From Stramonita haemastoma (taxonomy: Eukaryota; Mollusca; Gastropoda; Neogastropoda; Muricidae), in assembly GCA_030674155.1 (NCBI GenBank), contig CM060318.1:67511988-67575987 (forward strand): DNA of 64,000 nucleotides. Direction: 5' to 3'. Position 1 is the first letter of the stretch. Each line of letters starts with the position of its first letter. The notes below the pieces were generated by a model, which worked only from the letters and a program-made list of their open reading frames with translations, had not been told where the DNA came from and searched no databases. Both the position numbers and the translations under genes were made by a program. Shown piece after piece: positions 1 through 46,199 of this stretch.

Positions 1-78
1 CGCATGGTCCACTCAGCTGTAGTGGTCTGTGCAGTGGTAAAAATAGAGATCATCAGCTCTTCTGGACATGCTAGCTGA

Positions 79-264
79 ACTGGATCTTGTGGCAGGGGGC
101 AATGCAGAAGTTTTAAAGAGAAAGCAGACATTCTCAGAGTAAACACAGCCACCAGAAAATCATCTGATAGGGCCAAAGAGAAGAAAAAACTATATAAAAA
201 ATATGTGGAATGTGAACAAAGCCAGGCAGGCAAGGGAGAGGTGTATGCCCCAGGAGCCCTCTGA
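79..264 (+). other. Unidentified lysine-rich open stretch at the left edge
   Basis: Sixty-one codons without a start, ending TGA at 262-264; contains RKSSDRAKEKKKLYKKYVE and ends VYAPGAL. The style resembles C-termini of transposon proteins in invertebrates, but I cannot name it. May be the end of an element outside the window. Confidence 0.3.
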
Positions 265-933
265 AAAAAAATTCTGGAAAAAACCTGTCTGTAATCACTC
301 AGTAGAGTTGGTGTTTTTCTATTTTACCATGTAAAAATTGTTTGGTGTCGTAATTATGGGTTTCATGTATTAATTGTGTACAAAATCTTTACAGCCATTT
401 TTCTCAAAAGTGTTTTTTTGGCTGCGTCTGTTGTTCGGCCCCTCTGTAACTTCTGACCTAATGAAAATGATCCAATGAAATTTGGCATGTTGGTATAGAA
501 ACATGTGCTGTGTGCAATGAAAGTGTTTGAACTTTTAGCTTTAAAGTATTTTAGTATGAAGTGATAAACAGAAAGTAATGGGACTGAACTTTTTTCTTTG
601 CATTTTTGAAGAAGACAGAGAACAATACTTTATTAACTTAAACAATTTTTTGTCATCAGTGCGCAAAGTGACGTTAAATCAAACTGGAAAAATTGTACAA
701 TCATTATGTAATGCATCTCTTAAAAGCAGCAGTGGGGCCATTAGTGACCCATATTTTTTGTGTGTGAAAATTATCACATTTTCATATCTGTTTGACTTAC
801 ATACTTCAAACTTGGCACATATAACCAAATTAATGTACTTGGTATGTGTACCAAATTTCATGCACATATCTTTAGTAATTCCTGAGAAACAAAAATGTGT
901 AAAAAGTGACGCAATAGTCTACCTTAAACATAC
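265..933. other. AT-rich non-coding, no gene seen
   Basis: Possibly the 3' part of the element at 79-264. It has two similar phrases (gaaatttggcatgttggtat and ccaaatttcatgcacatatc) suggestive of an old internal repeat. Confidence 0.4.
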
Positions 934-1215
934 ATAAAAGAACCCATGACAACAAGAGTTGTCCCTGGCAAAATTCTGTATAAAAAAATTCTTTCTTGGG
1001 AGGGGGGGGGGGGGGGGGGAAGAAAAAAAGACTAAAGATACTGATGGTAAAAAAATTAAACAAATAAATGAAAAAAAAAGAAGGTAGTGGTACTTATGTC
1101 GTGACTTGCTTCCCCTGGGGAGAACAGCTGGAATTTAATTAAGAGAAATTTGCCATGACAGAAAGTGGTATACAATACAATACAATACAACACACTACAA
1201 TACATCACAATACAA
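934..1215. mobile_element. SINE type D with (ACAAT)n end
   Basis: cccatgacaacaagagttgt, ttgctTcccctggggagaac and aagtggtatacaatacaata are shared with the copies at 8820, 9900 and (inverted) 13935. Confidence 0.65.
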
Positions 1216-2020
1216 TACGCTACCTTACAACACAGTCTGGCAAAACCCTTCACATACCAAAGCAACAACAAAGCCAGTTCAGATATGTTTATTGAGCCCA
1301 AAAAGATCCTATACACAGCAGATTGAAGCGACATCTTGTCCATTTTGATAAATCTACAGTATACAAAAAACATTTTGCCACATACTCCAGTGTTTAACTG
1401 CTCTATCTGGGAAAAAAATAAACATTAGAAATACATTCAATTCAAACTGGCAACAAAACACTGGACGATTTCTTCTTTTTTGTTTTCCCCTTCACTGCCA
1501 ATGTGAGAAAATACTGAAACAACAGCTCAGTGTTGTGCTATCTTTTGCCTTCTTCAAACACTCATTTGCCCTGCTTCCCTCTCCTTCGTATCACTGCGAC
1601 TGGTAAAAATTGTCAACTTAAAATGTAGAAAGAAAATCAGTATAAAACGCATGACACAGCTGCTATGTATTTGTCATTAATGGCAAATCATACTGGCTCA
1701 TGACAAGCCGTTTAAAACTCACAACCACACTGTTTGTAGACCATGCTTTTTGTTAACATCAGCTTTGCCCCCAGAAAAGAGTAAAATTGAAACAAATGCA
1801 TAAAACTACTATGTTGAGTGTAGCCTGTGAAAGGCTTTACATATGTCTGCCTGTTGAATGAATTAAGAACTAATTATCATCTGCCACTGAGCTATAAAAC
1901 ATTTATTGTGGTAATGATAACAAAATAATGTAAATATCCATTCCTTTCCGGCCACTAAACCATGCCAAAATCTTCAGAGTGGAAAATAATGGAACAAAAA
2001 ATAATCTGAAGGGTCACACC

Positions 2021-2061
<41 letters not shown>

Positions 2062-3944
2062 CACACACACACACAATGTGAACATTCAAAAGAGCCAACC
2101 TTTGAAACAGTTATCTTCAGATTTGTTTGAAATCATCTTTTTTCTCTCTTATCAGATTTGGTGTGGGAATTTATTCCAGATGACAGGTCAAAGGTAAAAA
2201 AAAAATTTTAAAAATTTTAAACCCAATGAAGCACTATTCTCTCTCTTTTCTTTTTTGTGTGATAAAGAATAAGTGTGTCAGTAGATTGTGAAAAATGTGA
2301 AGGAGCAACTGGCTGTTCTAGGGCAATAAATGTGGGAGAAATGTCTGATAAAAGTTACAGAAACATTACGTATAATCTGATATTCCTGGTGGTGCAATGG
2401 CCAACACAACATCTACTTTGCAGGGGCTGCTGGATCTGTGAAACTGGCAATGCAGGAATAGCAGCAAAGTGTTGATTTGTTTTGTTTTCTTTTGTTTTTA
2501 TTGTCAATATGCAATCCTGAATGAATTTGTTCTGTAGTAAATAGCATTGGAGGCACATAAATCTACAAATTTATGTCATCCTGATTGAAATCAACACCAA
2601 AAAAAAAAGCAGCTACAAAACTTTAGAATGGTTGGAATCATTTCAGAAAGATTGTATTTTCCTAACCCCCTCCCCCCAAATCTTTCAGATTCCTGAACCA
2701 TGGCAAAAGATAACCCTTTCATCACCAGCCATTTTGTTTTGCAGAAATTCCTCCACCCCCACCCCCCTCCACCTAAGATATGATACGTCTGTTTGAAAAA
2801 AAATCAATCAAGATAAAAGGACAAGCATACTCGTGCACAGCAAGTGGCTACCCATCTTGATGAATACATGACTTACTAAGCATCAGCATCTTTTCCTCTT
2901 ATCAAAACATGAAAATTAGGGTATCCTGATGTCACCCTAGCAGGCCACATATTCCCAACCTTGGGGGTGGGCCATTCCATTCCATTCCATTCCATTGTTT
3001 ACAGCCCTACTGACCATAACAGCCATGTCTGGGCTGACATCTCACTCAGTTTCACTGAGTCAGCCATTCATGTTGCAGAAATGCTACATCAGTGCTGCAA
3101 GGGTTAATCTCCTACTGACAAAGTTTAAGTTCTGTTTTTAGGCTCAGCATTAAGATTCTCTTTTTTTTTCTTTGTTCCAAGTCAGGATTTTATTTACACA
3201 CGTCTTTAAACATATCCCATCATCATCATAGCTAATTAAACGAGAACAAGAAATCTGACTCAATTCTCATCAAAACACAATACGTTAGTTCACATTACAA
3301 AATATGCACTAATCTTCTTATGATGCATTAATGGAAAGCAACTCTTGAGTACTGAACAGTAGTGAGCAGCCATACCGACAGTTCAGCTAAAACAGCCAAG
3401 CAAAAATTAAACACACCAAAAAAAAAAAAAAAAAAAAAGAACAAAATCATTGACACACAATCATAGACACATGTTTTCTCTTTTTTCATATCTATGGCAT
3501 TCTTTGCATTTTGTCAGAGACATTTCAGCACAAAAATGAAACAGCAATCAAACAAAATATAAACAAACAAAGGCATATGTAGTCATTTTCTCTTCGTGTC
3601 TTTGGCATTGTTGGCTATCATTTTAATGGAAAACATCAGCCTGGCATCAATCATTATTTGCTGTCAACAGTGACATTTTCTTCAATTTATGTAAAGCCAA
3701 CCATTTCAATAATGCAAAGCACTAAACATATCAGAAATGTAAGCCCTATCATTTCAGTAAGGTAAAGCCCACACATATCAGTCATATTTGGTTTGAAAAC
3801 ATATAAACCAGATAAACAACTCACAGCGAGATCTACAAAGTACATATCAGCAGGAAAAGATATGTCGAGTGGATGCCACTAAATCTAAACCTTTCATGAC
3901 ACTGAATTTGAAGAACCCTTTGTCATACTGAATCTCTTCTTAAT
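1216..3944. other. Intergenic, no gene seen
   Basis: AT-rich sequence with a (CA)n run at 2023-2074, a short (CATTC)n at 2965-2995 and poly-A at 3417-3438. No reading frame resembles a protein. Confidence 0.5.
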
Positions 3945-4285
3945 GAAACTGAATCTACCTGTTTGTAGTATTAAATCTCTTTCTTTGTGATACTGAATCT
4001 ATCCCTTTGTGATACTGAACCTACCCTTTCTGATATTGAACCTACCCCTTTGTAATACTGAATCTACCCCTTTGTGATAATGAATTTACCCTTTCCGGTA
4101 TTGAACCTACCCCTTTGTGACACTGAATCTACCCTTTGTGACACTAAACCTACCCTTTGTAACACTAAACCTACCCTTTGTAACACTAACCTACCCTTTG
4201 TAACACTAAACCTACCCTTTGTAACACTAAATCTACCCTTGGTGACACTGAATCTACCCTTGGTGACACTGAATCTCCCCTTTCC
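3945..4285. repeat. 20-21 bp minisatellite
   Basis: Seventeen or so copies of a 17-21 bp unit (ctaccctttgtgacactgaa). Open frames of 76 and 94 residues through it are repeat artefacts. Confidence 0.85.
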
Positions 4286-6264
4286 TAAACGGACGGTGGA
4301 TTGATCCAGGAGAGGGAGGGGACAGTCAGTCAGTTCCTCCCCATCCACTGCCTACGATGTCATCCTTCACACCCTGAGCAGTGACTGGGGCATATCATAT
4401 GTATCTTAGCTAACAGGAACCTGATGTTTCCCCTGTGGAGATGCCGGGGACCTGTCAGCATATGTTACACAGCATCCCCACCTTCTAAATTGTCTGTGCT
4501 AAAAACTCCCTCTTTCCTATCCTTCTCTTTGTTTCTGCCTTGTTCCTCCTCTCTTTCTGTGTCACCTCCTTCTTGTCTGTTTCCTGCCTCCCTGGTCCAG
4601 TCTCCTTTTCCAGAAAGACTCAAAAGGTAGCTAGCTGTTCTCTTTCATGCAGAAGTTGCATGCACTGGGACTGACATGTCATGCGCTGAACGGCAGCGCA
4701 ATGCATTTCCACTCATAATAATGACAGACACCAATAGTTGCTGTCTGAGCATTTGAAGAACTTGACAAAGCTGCCCCGTCTCCAGGTTGGCACAGGTGAC
4801 AAAAATACGCTGCCGTCAACCATGCCACTGGCCATAGCTATCAAAGTCTTCTACACTGAAAGATGCAGATTTTTTTTTCTTCTGAACTGCTGCACATGAT
4901 GTTCTGCCAGTTTTTGCACACAGGACCTTTGTTCATTGTCGTGGGAAGGCCTTACATGGAACAGAGTCAGAACCAACCCTCATTCAAAATCCCTCAACCA
5001 ACATCTCAGCAGAGAATCGAACTGACACCCCCTGGTACCACCGAAGGCCGGTGTGATGAAAGGCAATTGGAGGCAGTCGTTACCTGCACAACCAGCTGTT
5101 AGTGGCCTGAGCTGACTACTTACTACTGCTGTCTGATGAAACTGTTGCCATGAATGCTTAACATGCGCTGAATTCCTGCTGCACCCTGCACCTTGATTTT
5201 TTTTAATCCTCTAAAAGACTTCCACCCAGGTTAATACTCAAGGTCTGATGGATAGGGGGGGGGGTAGGGGGGGGCCAGGGGTGCAAAGTGCCGCTCTGAA
5301 CTTCGTTCAAACTCTTGACTTTTGATTTATTAATTTATTAGATAGGTGTGCTGCCATTAGAGCCTGATCCACCGAGCAGAGCTCCACCTTCAAATGCAGA
5401 CAGGACTTCACCTTCAGAGCAGCCAGCAGGCAATGCTCATGTCATGAAAAATAAGAAGCAAACTACACACATGGAAAAAACAAAACAAAACAGAATGAAA
5501 ATAAAACACAAGCAAAAAACCAAGCCCATAACAAAAAAAATGAAATGCTAATGGAACATTCCCCCCCAAAAAAAATAAAACCACCACTAAACAAAACAAA
5601 ATAAAAAACGTTAACCTCACAATTCTTAGGAACAGGGTGAGAGAATGCAGCTGAGATGTGGACAAACAACATCACACACATACTGCACATCTAAAAAAAA
5701 AAGTTTTTCAAATTGGCTGCAATTATTATCAATCAATACATCAATCAACACACACAAGTCAAAACCATACCACAGGGGCTCTGATCAACTTTGCACCACA
5801 ATGGGATCATTTCAGAGACAACTTGCGTTTCACTTCTCGTTTCTTTTCCCCAGTTACAAACTTCTGAGAAAAACGAGACGGATTTAGAAAGTATGCCCTG
5901 ATTAACCAGAAGTGTATTTCATTCTCAAGAAATTTCAAACAAAGCATCATATTACATCAGTAAACAGATATGGCATACATGCGATTCAAGAAAACAACAA
6001 TCCAGACAAGATACATGGTTCAAAACAAAAATCCATTTTTGACACTTTGTGATCTGGTGATTTTGTGGTTGGTTAAAAATGTTCGAAAGAGGGACTCTTC
6101 AGAAATGTATCACAGAAAATATAAACTTCTACCATGAAATACTGTCAGAGAAGTGAATGCTTATCAAAGGCATGTCACCAACAAAACAAAAGAAACCCAT
6201 ACTGAGGCCACTACAAAAACAAAATAAACAAAGAAATGGTATCTATGGAAAAAAACTTTGGGCA
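4286..6264. other. Intergenic, no gene seen
   Basis: Apart from the type F repeat at 4660 and a G-rich stretch at 5250-5278 I see nothing that can be named. Confidence 0.5.
4660..4765. mobile_element. Type F repeat
   Basis: gacatgtcatgcgctgaacg and atagttgctgtctgagcatt, same orientation as 10650-10755. Confidence 0.6.
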
Positions 6265-6450
6265 TGAAAAAAGGCTTCTAAAAAAAAATCAGCTAAAAAA
6301 TACCTGGTGTTTACAAAGCAAAATAACATCAGCAACGATCACTAAAAATGGGTCAGACACAGAGTGTCTTAAAATTATCAGCTATCTGCCATGACAGTGT
6401 GCTCAGAAAACTTACTTAGATCAACTTGTTCAGCATGTATACATCCCCAT

Positions 6451-6482
<32 letters not shown>

Positions 6483-6790
6483 CACACACACACACACACA
6501 CACACCACACACACCACGGACAGCCTCATTTAAAACCACCATTCAGATTGCATAAAATGTTTTTATTAAAAAGCGTGTGTGACCGAACGGTTCACATCAG
6601 GATTGGTTGCCAGAAGGAAAGTTCACGACCTGGCATTCTCTAGTAAGAAATCTTCACCCTTTTTTGCTGATACCTCTTGTAGTCTTTCCATTTCCAAAAA
6701 CAGTAGCACATCCCTCCCATTTTTCCTCTGTGCCAGATCTAGCGCTTTTCCTTCACACTCAGAATGCTTTCCCAGAGGAAACCCCACAGG
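6265..6790. repeat. Duplicated block, copy 1 (HERC4 3' flank)
   Basis: Shares long, roughly 85-90 percent identical stretches with 8205-8670, including aaaatgggtcagacacag, the tract before a (CA)n run, and ttgccagaaggaaagttcac. Same orientation. Confidence 0.75.
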
Positions 6791-7043
6791 AACGGTTTTC
6801 TGAAAATGCTGAAGGATCAAACCTTCAGGCACAATACAACAATGACCACACTTGCGGCCACAGCCATTGTCAGCACAGACGATATCACACCGGCTCTTGC
6901 TGTTGGTAAGGAAGGTCCATCACCACTACACAGCAACTGGCAGGGTTTTGGTGATGGAGGGTGTTGGGGGCTTTGAGAGGGGGGTGGGGGGTGTGAGGGT
7001 TATGGGTGGTGGAGGTGACTGGGTGGTGGAGTGTGGTGGTTGT
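6545..7043 (-). other. HERC4: Probable HERC4 3' untranslated region
   Basis: Non-coding sequence from the stop codon down to a candidate polyadenylation signal at 6562-6567. Its lower part (from about 6,790 downwards) is duplicated at 8,205-8,670. Confidence 0.45.
6562..6567 (-). promoter_or_regulatory. Candidate polyadenylation signal AATAAA
   Basis: Reads tttatt on the plus strand, AATAAA on the gene strand, about 480 bases past the HERC4 stop and the first well placed signal downstream. Cleavage site not defined. Confidence 0.4.
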
Positions 7044-40659
<33,616 letters not shown>

Positions 40660-41164
40660 CTTTGTCCTGCACAACACAACCATTTTTTGTTCATAATCTT
40701 TCTTATAAGTTTGTGTTTTTTTTAAACCCTCTCAACTTTACTGAATAGATGTAGCTGAACCAGCACTCACAGAAGCTGAGGTTTCTTATAACCCTCCCCC
40801 CCCCCCCCCCCTTTTGATAAATATTCATTAAAATTATGGTGCTGACAGTACACCTATTCAACAAGAGGCAGTAGCATTGGAAATGTTTTGTTGATGTTTC
40901 TTCCTTTCAGAGACAGATAAAGCCAAGCAACTCTGATGCAATCTGAATCACTTTAAATCACCATGCTCATCACCATTCCCACACCCTTCTCTTGTTTCCG
41001 GAAACACATGGGTATGTTTCCAATAAATAAAATAAAATTTAGAAGTACCTGCTTCAACCAAATCAAATGATCAGAAATTTTGTGCTTGAATGCTACCTAA
41101 ACAAGTGTTTTTGTCATTTCTGAAAAAAAAACACTTGGATACATGTGTTTCATTTATCTTTTTC

Positions 41165-41615
41165 ATTTTATTCTTCTATTTTGAGGACGATGGAATAGTC
41201 ACTTATGTGGTTTTTTACATCCAGTCCCCATGTGTATGCAGTTTTCTGACATTTTGTCATTTGTTCATACCAGCACACAATGGCCTGCTCTTTCAAAAAG
41301 TGGAACAGGTTTTAATGTGTGCACAAGATGTTCTGCATGCATTTGCACACAGGATATTGGTTTGTAGTCTCATCCGAAAGACATTTGGGAGGAGTGGAGT
41401 CGGCACTGTGTGTGTGTGTGTATGGTGTGTGTGTGTGTGTTTTGTGTGTGTGTGTGTGTGCGTATTACTTATAATTCCTTTATTTTTACATTTTGTTTAA
41501 TTTCAAAGGTAATGGAATAGATGCACTTATGTGCTTAGTTTTTTTTTACTTCTGGTCTCCGAGTGCCTGCAATTTTGTTACTGTTATCATCCATTCCCAC
41601 TGACACAAATATGTG
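41165..41615 (-). mobile_element. Two SINE type A pieces broken by GT runs
   Basis: Piece 1 at 41165-41407 stops at ggagtcggcact where GT begins; piece 2 (tail only) at 41495-41611 stops at another GT run. Confidence 0.7.
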
Positions 41616-41648
41616 TGTGTGTTGTGTGTGTGTGTTGTGTGTGTGTGT

Positions 41649-41681
<33 letters not shown>

Positions 41682-41708
41682 GTGTGTGTAAGTGTGTGTG
41701 TAAGTGTA

Positions 41709-41754
<46 letters not shown>

Positions 41755-41760
41755 GTTTAA
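41408..41760. repeat. Two (GT)n tracts inside SINE fragments
   Basis: GT runs at 41408-41462 and 41612-41753 replace the inner parts of SINE copies. Confidence 0.88.
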
Positions 41761-41764
41761 TCTT

Positions 41765-42150
41765 TTTTTAATCTAAAATCTTTTATTTCAAGGATAACGA
41801 ATTAAGCACACACGCAGTGTTTTGGTACATCCAATCCCCATATGTGCATACGGTTTTAAAAGTTTTGACATCTGTTCCCACACACATATAATAGCCTACT
41901 CTTCTGTGGTAGGCTGTACAGGTTTTAATGTGTGCTATGTTCTGTGTTCGTTCGCATACAGGACCTTGGTTTATGGTCTAGTCCGCAGGATTTTCAGAGG
42001 AAAGGAGTTTGCACTAATGTTTACTCCAGATAAAAAATCCCCTTGAAAATAACTAGGCATCTTAGTTGGTTGGAATCCAGGTTTTTACTTTTAGTTTAAG
42101 ATCTTGAGCGTGAGCCCAATACTTTAGCCACAAGGCTATCCTGTCCCACT
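41765..42150 (-). mobile_element. SINE type A, near full
   Basis: Tail at 41770-41800, body to 42040; head aagatcttgagcgtgagccc and ctttagccacaaggctatcc (A-box on the minus strand). Confidence 0.75.
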
Positions 42151-42199
42151 ATCTATATGTGTGAGTGTGTATACTGTGTATATTGTGTTTGTATGACTG

Positions 42200-42201
42200 T
42201 G

Positions 42202-42250
<49 letters not shown>

Positions 42251-42278
42251 TGAGTGTGAGTGTGAGTGTGAGTGTGTT

Positions 42279-42318
<40 letters not shown>

Positions 42319-42326
42319 ATAAGGGA

Positions 42327-42392
<66 letters not shown>
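42200..42392. repeat. (GT)n/(GTGA)n tract
   Basis: GT with gagtgtgagtgt breaks. Confidence 0.9.
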
Positions 42393-42395
<3 letters not shown>

Positions 42396-42619
42396 TTCAA
42401 GTCACTAGGCCTAGTCGGTATCAAATTTGTACTTCCTGATGGTACATTAGTTGAGAAAGACATCCCCCCCCCCCCCCCTCAATATTAAGCCATAATCATC
42501 AAAAAGACAATAAAACATGCAACAATCAACAGAACAAAAATTTAACAGAGATAACAATGAAAGTAGTATAATGATGCTAAGATACTAAGATGTACACATG
42601 TATCATGTGTGTTTGAGAG

Positions 42620-42684
<65 letters not shown>

Positions 42685-42724
42685 ATGTGTGTGTGTGTGT
42701 GTGTGTACATGTGTGTGTGTGTGT

Positions 42725-42781
<57 letters not shown>

Positions 42782-42868
42782 TCACTGTGTGTGTGTCTGT
42801 GTGTGTCTGTGTGTGTCTGTGTGTGTCTGTGTGTGTCTGTGTGTGTGTCTGTGTCTGTCTGTCTGTTT
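42620..42868. repeat. (GT)n with (TGTGTGTC)n end
   Basis: Pure GT passing into regular gtgtgtct units then tctgtctg. Confidence 0.9.
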
Positions 42869-42904
42869 TACACTGTTTATTTGACTTTCATCATGTGTGA
42901 AGCA

Positions 42905-43709
42905 AAGTTCTAATCTCCAAGGCCTTGCTCATGTTGATATCCTCACTGAGCAGTAACAACCGAACCATGTTTATCCATTTCTCTGACCAAAACATTACAT
43001 TTGATGGCGTTATATGTTTTGGCTGCTTCGGCTGATTTCAAAATTCGGCAATAAAAACGATTCGTTTAAACGATATACAAATGTGCCACTCACGTTCAAG
43101 ATTTCTGAGGAATCTAGTAATTCCGAAACATCGACATCAGTGCTATTTTCTGCCCTTTTGGCCTTAGTTTCACAGTCTGTTCAAGCTTTTGATAAAGGCA
43201 CCACTTCAACAATCAACGTTAAAATATTCATTTTCTTCATTAAAAAGTAGATGGTTGAAACATGTAAATAAATCCGAAATATGATTGGGTGCATACAGTG
43301 TTACACATGAACAAGCCAAACACACTTCCTATTTACTTCAACATTTTCTATCACTGAGCGGATTTTTGGCTCCTACCTTGAAAATTAATCCCCTTGGCAA
43401 TAAGAGTTGCACCCCTTTCTCCTCCTCTTTTGTGTGTGAGGTTGAAGTGTTGGCATAGGCCCCTCTCACAGATGGTAATTAGAGCCAAATCGCCGGTTCC
43501 TCAAAGTCTGATCTGTTCCTGTTTGCCCTCAAGTCACTTAGTTTAAATATTTCTGCATTGGATGCTGGGTGGCTAGTGGAATATATTCTTTAGTATTTAA
43601 GACAAGTTGCACTAGGCCTAGTTACTTAGCTTTTATTGCTGATTGTGATAAGTAGGATGACGGCTCAATATATAGACTGAAACTGTGTTTGGAATCCTCT
43701 TGGGGAAGA
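42905..43709. other. Unique-looking region upstream of HERC4, no gene seen
   Basis: About 800 bases with few simple repeats, 2.2 kb upstream of the HERC4 start exon. It could hold the promoter or a 5' UTR exon, but no site is evident. Confidence 0.3.
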
Positions 43710-44060
43710 TGAACTCTTTTATTTATTTATTTATTTATTCTTTTATATTGAGGATAACAGAATAAGCAATCATGTGCTTTTTTTCATCCGGTCCCCGTGT
43801 GTATGCAGTTTTTGTAAATATTGTCATCTGTTCCCACCGGCACACGATGGCCTACTCTTACGAAAAGCGGAACAGGATTTAACGTGTGCGCAAGATGTTC
43901 TGCGTGCGTTCGCACACGGGGCCTCGGTTTAAAGTCTCATCCGAAGGACTTTAGGGAGAGTGGAGTCGGCACTGATGTTAACTCCAGGAGAAAAATTTCC
44001 TCGACCGGACTCGAACCCATGAACCCAACCCGAAGAAGCGCAAGGTGTAGACACTTGCAC
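43710..44060 (-). mobile_element. SINE type A (best preserved)
   Basis: Minus strand; (TTTA)n tail at 43718-43740, then cacacggggcctcggtttaa and agtggagtcggcactgatgt; head truncated near the B-box (ggactcgaaccc on plus). Confidence 0.8.
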
Positions 44061-44215
44061 ATAATTTATATGCATGTTATATGCATGTTCCAGGTTTCTG
44101 TATACATGCGAGATATAGACTTGGACAAATAATCTGGAATAAAGATATAGCCTAGCCGTGACAACACGGAAACAAACGAGGCCATTTCATCGAAAGAGAA
44201 ATCCCAATTCTTAGA

Positions 44216-46087
44216 TCACCACTTTCACCCACCCCGTAGTCCTGCGGACCGTGGGGGCACCAATAAAGACTTTGCAACCAGCTTCCTCCACTCCCCACAG
44301 TCCACTGCTTTCTGTGGCAAATCGTTCCATCCAAGGCCTGTCCGCTGTCTGATGTTTCCCCATCGTTTTCTCTGTCTGCCTTCTCGTCTCCCTCCTTTTA
44401 CTAACATTCCAGATTTTCGTCTGACGTGCACCTAGGACTACCACTTTAGTTTGCGTTTTTTCACTGAAGTAAAGAGCTGCACGCCAGACTCTATCGAACA
44501 CCTTCTTAAAGTCTACAAAGACATGGTAAAGATCTTGTTGGTGTTACAAGTATTTCTCACAGAATACTAAGGTTGAAAATGTGTTCGGTTGAGCTCTGTC
44601 CTGCTCTGAAACTTGCCTGCTCTCATTAAGGATCTCCTCAGCTTGAGGCTTTAAGTCTGTTCAGGAGTATTGTTAGCATGACTTTGCTTGGATGGCTGAT
44701 CAGGTTGATAGTAAGGACAATTTGGCATTGTTGTAAATTGCCTTTCTTCTGGAGAGTGAGAATCAGAGACTGTGGCCAAGGTGTTGGCCACTCCCTGTCT
44801 GCCAGATCTTATTGCACATAGTAAGCAACACCTCTATCATGGTCTCTCCTCCTACCTGGACCAGTTCTGGTGGAATGTTGTCCACTCTGCTGACTTCCTT
44901 CTTTAGTGATCTTTTTGCATTTTGAACTTCTTCCCGTAGGATGGGTAGCTGTTGTTGCTGGTTGGTGGAGGGACATCTAACGCCTTGCGAACTGCTATTG
45001 CCCTGTGAGTATACAATTCAGAGCAGTACTCTATCCACCTCTTTAAAATATCTCGTTCTTCTGTGAGACATTTCCCAGCTTTGTCTTGGATGGTAATGGT
45101 TCTTCCTTTTTCTTCCTTTTTTTTTCGTCTTTCACAAGCTGTAGCTTTCTTGCTGTGTTTTTCTGCATGTTTTCTTCGTAACTTTGCTTTGGTTCAATCC
45201 ATATCTCCTTGCTTTTCTCAAGCTTTTTAGCTTGTTGGTTGATTCTCTGTATCGTTTGCACCTTCATCTCATTCTCTTTTGCTTCATCTCTGAGTTTGTC
45301 GCACAGCTGCAGTATGTCTTCTGTGACCCAGGGCTTTTTGGTTGGCCGGTGTTTGCCAAGGATGTTACTAGCTGTTTCAGTCACCACAGTGTTAAAGCTG
45401 TTGATCAGTGTATCTACTTCAGTGTCCTGGTTGTGGAGAACGAGAAGTGGGGCAAATTTTTCCCCTATCATAGCTTTGAAGTTTTCTGCTATGACTGGGT
45501 CCTTTAGTCTATAAAGATTGAAATTTATCCTTAAATTGCCCTGCTTCTTAATTCTCTTCAGGTGGGGTCTAGGCGTCGTCATCAGAACCTCAAGATCGAT
45601 TCCTATGTCTAATATTGACACTTGATTGAAAACGTTGTTTGACCTTGATGTAGTCTATTTGGTTGTGGTGACTCCTCCTGGGCTGTTATATCCAGTGTCT
45701 AGATGGTTTGTGTGGACCAAATGTGTTCACCACCTTCAGGTTGTTGAGACTGGCAAATTCTAAGAGCCTCAAGCCTTGTTCATTGGTCTCAGTGCTGCAA
45801 TATTTGCTACATACCTTCTTCCAGTTCTTGCTCACCTCCACTCCTATTTTTGCATTCCAGTCACCGTCAATTCCTTATCCACAAAGACACTGTGAATAGC
45901 ATCATGGGGTGTCAACCAGTCTCTAGTCAACTCATGACCATCCATCTGAGGGCTGTACCTTTTAACATCACCATCATACACGCTTATGCTCCAACAACAG
46001 ACTTTGATGACGAGGACGTTGAAGACTTCTACAATCAACTGCAAGAGGTTATAGAGCAGACCCCAAAGAAAGACACCATTGTAGTAG
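44216..46087 (-). mobile_element. LINE (non-LTR) fragment with inverted 5' part
   Basis: Minus-strand pieces: endonuclease end GDWNAKIGVEVSKNWKK (about 45865 downward), a connector containing KKPWVTEDILQLCDKLRDEA, reverse transcriptase motif A DFKKVFDRVW (near 44500), and a C-terminal WRKLVAKSLLVP tail (near 44280). The upstream part of the endonuclease (HKDTVNSIMGCQP to KKDTIVV, 45866-46087) is on the plus strand. An 8 bp direct repeat TTCTTAGA at 44208-44215 and 46088-46095 may be the target duplication. Frames are broken by stops and indels. Confidence 0.8.
45043..45621 (-). pseudogene. LINE ORF2 connector fragment
   Basis: A 192-codon open stretch between the endonuclease and reverse transcriptase parts of the LINE. 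It contains IAENFKAMIGEKFAPL and KKPWVTEDILQLCDKL, typical of the stretch ahead of the polymerase in LINEs of this kind. It is only a part of ORF2. Confidence 0.72.
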
Positions 46088-46190
46088 TTCTTAGACATAT
46101 TGGGCATGATATCACTAATAAACGTGTTCGCCAAACTATAGACATTAGACATGCACACTTGCTGATACGAGGAAGTGTTTCTATTAAATA
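45866..46190 (+). pseudogene. LINE endonuclease fragment, inverted
   Basis: Plus-strand frame FLIHKDTVNSIMGCQPVSS, AVPFNITIIHAYAPTTDFDD and DFYNQLQEVIEQTPKKDTIV is the mid part of an apurinic-type endonuclease. LINE similarity ends at about 46087; the remaining frame is flanking DNA. Confidence 0.78.
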
Positions 46191-46199
46191 AGACACGGA

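Noticed and set aside
45850..46191. Free-standing endonuclease gene on the plus strand
   Set aside because: It fits exactly as the inverted 5' part of the neighbouring LINE and ends where LINE similarity ends.
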